Shown piece after piece: positions 48,065 through 54,250 of a DNA stretch of 54,250 nucleotides; the first letter of the stretch is position 1; each line of letters begins with the position of its first letter. Under the pieces are notes generated by a model. The model was not told where the DNA came from. It ran no database searches and worked only from the letters and a program-made list of their open reading frames with translations. The stretch is from the NCBI GenBank assembly GCA_016793245.1, contig JAEUHW010000391.1, positions 1-54,250 of the forward strand, given 5' to 3'. The DNA comes from Planctomycetota bacterium. GTDB taxonomy: Bacteria; Planctomycetota; UBA1135; JADKAF01. A program made the position numbers and the translations under genes.

Positions 48065-49227
48065 CGCTCGAGCACCACGCTGCGGCGGGTCGCTCTCCCG
48101 TCTGCGTCCACGAGATCGAGGCGCACGCGATGGCGTCCGCGCTCGGGGTCCAGCGCGAGCTCGGTGGCCCAGCGCAACGAGAAGACACCGCCGCGATAGG
48201 CGTCGGCCAGATCGCGCGCCGGTACGGCGAAGCTCGGCTCCAGCGCATCGTCCACGAAGAGCAGCACTTCGTTGATGCGCCGCTTCGCGCGGACCGCGAA
48301 GCGCACGAGGACGCGCTCGCCGGTGATGCGCGTCCCGCTCGCGGGCTCGAGCCACTCGACGCGCGCCAAGTCCGCCTCTTCTTTGTCCGGCAGCTCGTCG
48401 ACGAGGCCGCGCTTCACGCGCGCCGCGAGGCGCTGCATCGCGCGCTGGGTCAGCGAGTCGACGAGCACTTCGTCGTCGTCGGCCGTGAGGAACGGCGGCA
48501 GGATCAGCGTGGTGAAGAAGCCCGCTTCGAAGGCCTCGTTGCGGTCGTAGAACGAGAGCGTCATCGGCCCTTCGTCGGCGGTCGAGTACTCGAAGCGATC
48601 GAGCACGGTCCCGTCCTCCACGCGCACGAGCTCGGCCCCGACGCGCAGATCGGCGACGTAATCGTAGTCCTCGACGAAGTGCCCGCCGATCCAGGTCACG
48701 TACCAAGCGACGAACTCGAGCCCCGCGCCGCCGGTGGCGCCGCGCAGCTCGAAGGAGGCGGAGCGCAAGGTCGGTACCAGCAAGAGGTCGGCCGCGTCGC
48801 GCGGCACGTCGCGGAAGCTCCGCGTCCGCACCTCGACGACTTCCGCAGCCGAACCGAGCTGCTCGAGCTCATGGCGGAGCCGCGAGGTGAGCGAAGCTTC
48901 ATCACTGCGCAGCGCGAGTGGGCGCTCCGCGGTCGCGCGCCGGACCTCCGTCTCGAAGGCGAAGGGCGCCACGGCCAAGCGATAGCTCGCGCGCTCGCGT
49001 TCGACGAGCGGACGGCGCTCCGCGTCGTACAGCGCGGGATCGGTCGAGCGGCACGCCGCGCCGAGCGCGGCAACGACGAGCGCCAGCGCGAACGGCGCGA
49101 CGGTCACGAGCGCCGGCCTGAACAGCGCGACGGTCACGAGCGCCGGCCTGAACGGCGCGACGGTCGCGAGCGCCGGCGAGAACAGCGCGCCGCGTCGACG
49201 AAGTCGAGCGCACCAAAGCTGCGGCAT
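48061..49227 (-). CDS. Probable lipoprotein with repeat-built signal peptide
   Basis: The product has 388 residues from the ATG at 49227. The N-terminal hydrophobic signal is long (~58 residues) and consists of four 10-residue units beginning 'FSPALATVAP', 'FRPALVTVAL', 'FRPALVTVAP', 'FALALVVAAL'. Cys59 follows in LGAAC; the lipobox is imperfect, so lipidation is likely but not certain. The mature part is a domain I cannot name: 'YRLAVAPFAFETEV', 'DLLLVPTLRSASFELRG' and 'GEVLVRFAVRAKRRINEVLLFVDDAL'-like strands (the last near 325-350) suggest a beta-rich envelope protein, similar in style to proteins that assemble lipids or polysaccharides. Its stop overlaps the next gene's start, so it is coupled to the FG-GAP lipoprotein. 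It diverges from the VWA gene over 127 bp. Confidence 0.72.
   Translation of the reverse strand: MPQLWCARLRRRGALFSPALATVAPFRPALVTVALFRPALVTVAPFALALVVAALGAACRSTDPALYDAERRPLVERERASYRLAVAPFAFETEVRRATAERPLALRSDEASLTSRLRHELEQLGSAAEVVEVRTRSFRDVPRDAADLLLVPTLRSASFELRGATGGAGLEFVAWYVTWIGGHFVEDYDYVADLRVGAELVRVEDGTVLDRFEYSTADEGPMTLSFYDRNEAFEAGFFTTLILPPFLTADDDEVLVDSLTQRAMQRLAARVKRGLVDELPDKEEADLARVEWLEPASGTRITGERVLVRFAVRAKRRINEVLLFVDDALEPSFAVPARDLADAYRGGVFSLRWATELALDPERGRHRVRLDLVDADGRATRRSVVLER
49063..49182 (-). repeat. Four 30-bp tandem repeats inside a signal-peptide coding region
   Basis: Three units are near-identical on the plus strand: 49094-49123 and 49124-49153 differ only at their first base, and 49154-49183 differs slightly. 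A more degenerate unit precedes them (49064-49093). Each unit is 30 bp, so gain or loss keeps the frame and changes signal length by ten residues. The four units encode residues 16-55 of the gene at 48061-49227. Confidence 0.8.
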
Positions 49228-49354
49228 GAACGGAGTCTCCGGGGCGATCGATGGCACGGTACCAGACCGGAAGGCGCGAAGGTACCGCGTGCATGCTTGG
49301 AGCGCGCGCAGCGCGGCGCTAAGGTTCTCTCCGTCTCTACGGGAAACCTCGCGG

Positions 49355-51457
49355 ATGAGCTCAAGCCAGCGCTCCGGTCTCGCCTTCGCCTCGGCCCTCG
49401 TTCTCGCCCTCGGCGCTTCGGCGCAACAGGACGAGGCCTTCGAGTACCCCTGCCGCAAGCAGGACGCCGGCTTCCCTCCGATCCAGGTGATCGTGAATCG
49501 GCCCGGCGCGGTCCTGCGCCAAGCGCCTCGCGACGATGCCCCGATCGCGCAGGATCTCGCGGTGATGGACATCTTCCACGTCTTCCCCGCGCCGGGGCAG
49601 GCGGACGCGGACTTCTATCTGGTCGAGCCGGCCGAGGGAGAGTGGTGGTATCGCGTGCATCCCGATCGAAGAGTGTCGCGCGGGACGCAAGCGGGCTATC
49701 TCCGCAGCCGCGACTGCATCGAATGGTGGCATCGCCAAGGCGTCGCCTTCGCTCCGCGCGGCAGCGGTGAGACCGCGCGCGGCAAGGCGCGCATCTACCG
49801 CGAGCCCGAGGACTGGCGCCGCGCCTACACCGAGCGCCGCGAGGAGCATCTCCGCGACGAGCTCGCGATCGCCTTCGAGCCGATGGACATCGCGCCGAAT
49901 CGCAACATCCTGCCCGTGCTCGGCTCCCTCCCGGTGCGCCATCCGAACGGCGCCGAGATGCAGCTCTTCAAGGTCGCCTACATCCCGGCGAACCGCGAAG
50001 GCGCCGCGACCGGCGGCGCCGTCGCCGAGGAGCTGCTCGCGAGCTTCGAGAAGCTCCCGATCGAGATCGTCTTCTGCATGGACTCCAGCACGTCGACCGA
50101 GGCCTACTTCGGCGCCGTAGCTCAGGCGCTGATCCAGGCCTCCGCGCGGCTGAAGCGCGTCGACAGCGCGTTCCGCGATCGCTTCCGCTTCGGGCTGGTC
50201 ACGTACACCGGCCGCGGCGCCGACGCGAAGATCCGCTGCGATCTCGACACCGGCGCGAACGTCGAGATCTTCCTCGAGCGATTGCGCGGCGTGCGCGCCG
50301 AGGGCGGCGCGCCGTTCGGCGAGGACATGATCCCGGGCTTGCTGATGGCGCTCGGTCGGCGCGGCGCGATCGGCTGGCTGCCGCGCTCGGTGAAGATCGT
50401 GATCGTGATCGGCGACGAGCCCGCGTTCGCGCCCGACTTCCAACCCAGCACCGCGCAGATCGAAGAGCTGAGGACCCGCGGCTGGATCCAGACCGACGCC
50501 GATCTGCCGAAGCTGAACTCGAGCGGGCTCTCGATCTACGACGTGGTCGATCTAGCGCAGGAGTTCTCGACGCCCGCACCGTCGGGCGAGACGCTGGAGC
50601 TGCCCGCCGCGGTGATCGACGAGATCCTCGCCGCGAAGACGATCTCCGCGATCGAGATCGACAATCCCGAAGCGCCCGAGATGGACGCGAACCTGCGCGG
50701 GATCCGCAGCAGCCAGTTCGCCGCCCTCGCGCACGGGCGGCGCTACGAAGGCCTGCATCTCAAGCTCGACGTGAAGGAAGTCGACCGCATCACGCGCGAG
50801 GTCCTCGACGAGATCAATCGCAACATCGACTTCTTCACCGGGCTCGCGAAGCGCCGCGAGCCGAGCGCGAGCGGCGGGACGCAGAGCGCGATGTCCGAGC
50901 TCTTCCGCTCCGCGCCGGAGCAACTGCGCACGATCTTCGAGGCCAACCCCGACTTCATCGACGCGCTCGCAAACGATTCCTTGAAGCGCGTGCAGGAGGG
51001 CTGGATCCCCGAGCTCGACTTCCAGGGCCGGCGCTTGGTCGACGTGCGCTACCTCGCGCAGCACCTGAAGGTGCAGATGCTCGCCTCCGTGCTCGCCGAC
51101 GCCGCGAACGCGCTGCTGGCCGACGAACGCGACCCGCAGCGCCTGCTGGACCTCCTGCTCTCGCGCGCGACGGATGTCGCCTCCGGCGAGGAGATCTCGG
51201 TGCGAACGCCCATGTGGCGCATCGCGCAGCAGGTGGCCGCGCTGCCCATCAAGACCGAGCTCTTCCAGAAGAGCGCGATGGAGCTCAGCGAGATGACCGG
51301 CGACGACCGTCGCCGCGCCGTGGAGGACCTGCAGCGCACGGAGGCGTTCCTGCGCGGACTCCTCGACGAGCGCACGGACGGCTTCTGGTTCGACTGGGGT
51401 GAAGCGGGCCATGTCTCGCGGCGCTTCTCCTTCGTGCCGATCGAGCCGCCGCGGTAG
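49355..51457 (+). CDS. Secreted VWA-domain protein
   Basis: The product has 700 residues. A signal peptide (SGLAFASALVLALGASAQ) ends at about residue 23. Residues ~40-110 resemble a bacterial SH3-like module ('VNRPGAVLRQAPRDDAP'). A von Willebrand A domain begins at about 235 with an intact MIDAS motif DSSTST (D243, S245, S247) and strands such as 'RFRFGLVTYTGRGADAKI' and 'VKIVIVIGDEPAFAP'. It should bind a divalent metal and a protein ligand. The last ~250 residues are helical and unassigned. No membrane helix is seen after the signal. It starts the plus-strand unit; the MacB-like ABC transporter begins 3 bp after its stop, so the two are surely cotranscribed and may form one system. Confidence 0.85.
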   Translation: MSSSQRSGLAFASALVLALGASAQQDEAFEYPCRKQDAGFPPIQVIVNRPGAVLRQAPRDDAPIAQDLAVMDIFHVFPAPGQADADFYLVEPAEGEWWYRVHPDRRVSRGTQAGYLRSRDCIEWWHRQGVAFAPRGSGETARGKARIYREPEDWRRAYTERREEHLRDELAIAFEPMDIAPNRNILPVLGSLPVRHPNGAEMQLFKVAYIPANREGAATGGAVAEELLASFEKLPIEIVFCMDSSTSTEAYFGAVAQALIQASARLKRVDSAFRDRFRFGLVTYTGRGADAKIRCDLDTGANVEIFLERLRGVRAEGGAPFGEDMIPGLLMALGRRGAIGWLPRSVKIVIVIGDEPAFAPDFQPSTAQIEELRTRGWIQTDADLPKLNSSGLSIYDVVDLAQEFSTPAPSGETLELPAAVIDEILAAKTISAIEIDNPEAPEMDANLRGIRSSQFAALAHGRRYEGLHLKLDVKEVDRITREVLDEINRNIDFFTGLAKRREPSASGGTQSAMSELFRSAPEQLRTIFEANPDFIDALANDSLKRVQEGWIPELDFQGRRLVDVRYLAQHLKVQMLASVLADAANALLADERDPQRLLDLLLSRATDVASGEEISVRTPMWRIAQQVAALPIKTELFQKSAMELSEMTGDDRRRAVEDLQRTEAFLRGLLDERTDGFWFDWGEAGHVSRRFSFVPIEPPR

Positions 51458-51460
51458 CGC

Positions 51461-54250
51461 GTGGCGCGCAGGAACGCGAACGAAGTCCGGCGCGCCGCGC
51501 CGGCGACCCCACCCGCGGCGCTGGCTCTGCACGGCCTCTGGCACGTGCACGGCGCGCTCTCGGCACCGGCGCCATTCGAAGGCCCGCGCGAGACCGTGCT
51601 CGAGGAGCTCCAGCGCTTGCGCGCGCCGCGGAGCTTCGTGCTGCACGTGCCGCGCCTCGAGCTCCGCCCGGGCTCGATCACCTGCATCGTCGGCAGCTCG
51701 GGTTGCGGCAAGACGACCTTGCTGTCGATCCTCGGCCTCTTGCGCGCGCCGACCTACGTCGAGCGCATGACCCTCGCGCTGCCCGAGCTCGGCGGCGCGG
51801 AGCTCCTGCTGCAGCGCGGCCGACTGCGCGCGCCGAAGGAGCGCGTGGATGCGCTGCGCCGCCGCCACGTGGGCTTCGCGCTGCAAGCGGGCGCCTTGAT
51901 CGGCGCGCTGCCGAACGCGAAGAACCTCGTGCTGCCCTTGCTCGCCGCGGACGCGAAGAGCGCGCGCGAGGAGCTCGAGGCGCGCGTCCACGCCGATCTG
52001 GTGGGCCTCTTCCCCGCCCAGGACGACGCCGCCATCGCACGCCTGGAGGAGCTCTTCCCCGCCGAGCTCTCGGGCGGTCAGGCGCAGCGCATGCTGCTCG
52101 CGCGCGCTCTGGTCGCGCGCCCCGCGCTGCTCTTCGCCGACGAGCCGACGAACAACCTCGATCCCTTCAGCGCGCGCGCCGCGGTGGAGGCGCTGCTCGC
52201 CCGTAGAGAAGAGCTCGCGCACACGACGGTCGTCATGGTGACGCACGACCGCTCGCTCGCCGCGAGCTACGGCTTCGATCTGCTGGAGCTCGCCACCACG
52301 CCGGAGCGCCCGTGGTTCGGGACCTTGGTCGAGAGCGCCGAGCAAGCGGTCTCCCTCGCGACGAGAGTCGTGCCTCCGAGCACGGCGTCGCCGGCGCTGC
52401 CGAAGATCGCCGAGCCGCCGCTCGCGCCGCGCGCCGGAGCCCTCGCCTCCCTCGCCGTCGAGGAAGCGCTGCGCGCGCCGGCGCAGCTCGTGAGCTTCGT
52501 GCTCACCTTGCTGTGCTTGGCGCTGCCGCTCCTCACCTTGCTCGGCCTCGAGGCCGGAGCACTGCGCGAGCTCGCGCGGCGCGTGAAGGAGAGCCCGCAT
52601 CTCGCGCGCCTCGTCGTCTGGCCGCCGAGCGGCGGGAACGGCGTCGATCGCGCGTTCCTGGAGACGCTGCGCGCGAAGCACCCGGCGATCCTCCGCGTCG
52701 AGCCGGGGCTCACGCGCACCGTGCGCCTGCGCTATCGCCGCGCGGGCCAGGACGCCGCGGCGCCGTTCTTCCTGACCAACCTGCCGCGCGAGGACGCGAG
52801 CGCGCTCGCGGCGAAGCTCGGCGTCTCGCCGCGCGATCGCCTGCGCGACGAGTTCGAGCTGCTCTGGCCGAACGGCGCCGCCGCGAGCGGCGAAGCGCCG
52901 CCGCTGGCCGCGCTCGACGAGCGCGCGCTCGCGGTGGCGCTGCACGCCGATCAAGCGCGGAAGCTCCTCGGCTTCGCGCGAGCCATCGATCCCGCGGCGT
53001 TCCCCGAGGCGCTTTCACTCGACGATCCTAGCTGTTATCTCGAGGCCGCCGTGCCCGGCCGCGCGGGAGGAACGATCGCGATCCCGCTGCGCATCGCGAG
53101 CATCGTCGGCGAGGAGCTCGGTCGCTCGCCACAGATCGCGTATGTCTCGCGCGCGCTGCTGGAGGCTCTGACCTGGGATCAGAACGGCTATCCGGCGAGC
53201 CTCACGAACGACAGCGGCTTCGCGCCGGAGCGCACGAAGATCGAGCTCTTCGGTTTCCCTTCGCGCGCGGAGGCGCCCGAGCCGCTGCACGCCATGATCT
53301 GGGTCCATGCGCGCGGCTCCGCGTGGCTCGACGATCCCGCCGTGCGCGCGTGGCTCGCGCAACGCGGGCTGATCGCAAGAGGGGCCGAGGACGACCCCGG
53401 CTTCGCTCAAACCTACTGCGGCTTTTTCGACCGCGCGGCGCTCCAAGCCGACGGCGGCCGCGTGTTCACGCTGCGGCGCGAGAAGGGCGAGGTGCACTTT
53501 CCTTTCGGCGACGCCGCCGAGGAAGAGCTGCTCTCGCTCGCGGCCGCGGCCGGCGCCGCGATCACCATCAGCCCGATCGAACCACCGCAGGAGATCGCGT
53601 GCGGTGCATCGCGCGTCCCCGCGCTCGGCGTTCCCTTCCCGCGCTTCGGCTCGTCGGACCTGCGCCGCGCGAACGACGCGCGTCTCCTCGAGCTCACGAG
53701 CGCGCGCGTCTTGGAGCGCAGGGAAGGCGGGGCTCCGGGCCGGAACGGATTCTTCGATCACCCCTTCTTCCAGCGCGAGGTGAACCCGAGCGCCCCCGAG
53801 CTCGTGCGCGATCCCTTCTATGCGCTCGCGACGCCGAAGATGGAGCGCGAGCTCGGCGCGGAGCGCGGTGCGCTCGAGCTCGGCTTCGATGGTGACGGCG
53901 GGGTCTTTCGCTATCCGCTGCGCGCGCTGCAGCGCCGCGCGATCCGACTCGAGGATCCCTCGTCGAGCTTCCTGCTCGTGCCGGTGCGCTGGATCGGCCT
54001 CGATCACGCGCGCCGCGCGGGCTTGGTCGAATTCCAGCGAGATCCGGACCACGGTCCGCTCTTCCGCCGCGCACGCGACCCGGAGCGCGATCTCGTGGCG
54101 CCCTTCGCGAGCGTCTATCCGCGCGATGTCAGCGCGATTCCCGCGATCGAAGCGGCGCTGGAAGAGCAGTACGACGTGCGAGCACCCGGCGCGCTCCGCG
54201 TGCGCGAGCTCGCGCGCAACGCCGAGCTGCTCGGCGCGATCACGCGCATC
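51461..54250 (+). CDS. MacB-like ABC transporter (ATPase plus permease), partial at right edge
   Basis: The reading frame opens with GTG at 51461, 3 bp after the VWA stop, and has no stop before the window ends (930 codons seen). Residues ~20-260 are an ABC ATPase: Walker A GSSGCGKTT (78-86), signature LSGGQAQR (about 201-208), Walker B LLFADEP (about 223-229) and switch His in MVTHD. A TM helix follows at about 346-370 (LVSFVLTLLCLALPLLTLLG). The remaining ~560 residues seen are a large extracytoplasmic domain, consistent with the MacB/FtsX-like type that couples ATP hydrolysis to work in the periplasm. Three more TM helices are expected beyond the window. ATPase and permease being fused in one chain is known for MacB. 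Substrate and partner are unknown; the VWA protein is the obvious candidate partner. Confidence 0.88.
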   Translation, partial: MARRNANEVRRAAPATPPAALALHGLWHVHGALSAPAPFEGPRETVLEELQRLRAPRSFVLHVPRLELRPGSITCIVGSSGCGKTTLLSILGLLRAPTYVERMTLALPELGGAELLLQRGRLRAPKERVDALRRRHVGFALQAGALIGALPNAKNLVLPLLAADAKSAREELEARVHADLVGLFPAQDDAAIARLEELFPAELSGGQAQRMLLARALVARPALLFADEPTNNLDPFSARAAVEALLARREELAHTTVVMVTHDRSLAASYGFDLLELATTPERPWFGTLVESAEQAVSLATRVVPPSTASPALPKIAEPPLAPRAGALASLAVEEALRAPAQLVSFVLTLLCLALPLLTLLGLEAGALRELARRVKESPHLARLVVWPPSGGNGVDRAFLETLRAKHPAILRVEPGLTRTVRLRYRRAGQDAAAPFFLTNLPREDASALAAKLGVSPRDRLRDEFELLWPNGAAASGEAPPLAALDERALAVALHADQARKLLGFARAIDPAAFPEALSLDDPSCYLEAAVPGRAGGTIAIPLRIASIVGEELGRSPQIAYVSRALLEALTWDQNGYPASLTNDSGFAPERTKIELFGFPSRAEAPEPLHAMIWVHARGSAWLDDPAVRAWLAQRGLIARGAEDDPGFAQTYCGFFDRAALQADGGRVFTLRREKGEVHFPFGDAAEEELLSLAAAAGAAITISPIEPPQEIACGASRVPALGVPFPRFGSSDLRRANDARLLELTSARVLERREGGAPGRNGFFDHPFFQREVNPSAPELVRDPFYALATPKMERELGAERGALELGFDGDGGVFRYPLRALQRRAIRLEDPSSSFLLVPVRWIGLDHARRAGLVEFQRDPDHGPLFRRARDPERDLVAPFASVYPRDVSAIPAIEAALEEQYDVRAPGALRVRELARNAELLGAITRI

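Overview
The window is a very GC-rich bacterial chromosome segment with dense, mostly single-copy genes and short intergenic gaps. The gene content points to the phylum Planctomycetota, probably the lineage rich in giant secreted proteins with short 'YGTGC' C-terminal domains. The signs are many signal-peptide and lipoprotein genes, very large beta-helix and FG-GAP (VCBS) surface proteins, a sigma factor fused to a membrane anchor and an extracytoplasmic region, an FHA-protease, and CHRD, CAP, FGE-like and HEAT/ankyrin proteins. This placement is inference from family content; there is no rRNA or marker gene in the window. I saw no tRNA, rRNA, CRISPR array, prophage or insertion sequence.

Layout. 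1-5.8 kb (+): a ZnT9-like CDF metal transporter (possibly cut at the left edge), a secreted HEAT-repeat protein with a clear terminator, and a lipoprotein metallophosphoesterase. 5.85-15.8 kb (-): a secreted beta-helix protein, a membrane ankyrin protein, a transmembrane ECF sigma factor with CarboxypepD_reg/Cna-B-like domains, and a 1196-aa beta-helix plus FG-GAP surface protein. 16.0-19.8 kb: a small secreted protein (+), then a cysteine-synthase-like enzyme and a radical SAM protein with an unusual CX10CX2C motif (-), then an ankyrin protein paired with an FHA-TM-trypsin protease (-, up to 21.6 kb). 21.7-28.6 kb: an unknown beta-rich protein (+), a glycine-rich secreted protein (-), a methyltransferase, a secreted protein, an FGE-like lipoprotein and Fe superoxide dismutase (+). 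28.7-34.2 kb (-): a CHRD-domain secreted protein, a TerB-like protein, and an ECF sigma operon whose second gene carries an in-frame palindromic element. 34.3-38.1 kb (-): two tandem class II photolyase genes, one fused to a renalase-like flavin oxidoreductase. 38.3-44 kb (+): a CAP-domain protein, a SenB-like selenosugar synthase, and an RND efflux permease. 44.0-49.2 kb (-): a three-gene lipoprotein operon with an FG-GAP giant and a partner whose signal peptide is built from 10-aa tandem repeats. 49.35 kb to the right edge (+): a secreted VWA protein followed by a MacB-like ABC transporter that runs off the window.

How it fits together. Most of the window is cell-envelope biology: secreted or lipid-anchored adhesion-like proteins, envelope sensing (two ECF sigma systems, one built as a single transmembrane polypeptide) and envelope transport. 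Embedded in this are light-dependent DNA repair, oxidative-stress defence (sodB), and sulfur/selenium-related enzymes (cysteine-synthase-like, radical SAM, SenB-like). Four intrinsic terminators share a similar GC-rich stem followed by a GCGTTT or GTCGTTT tail, which helps define transcription units.
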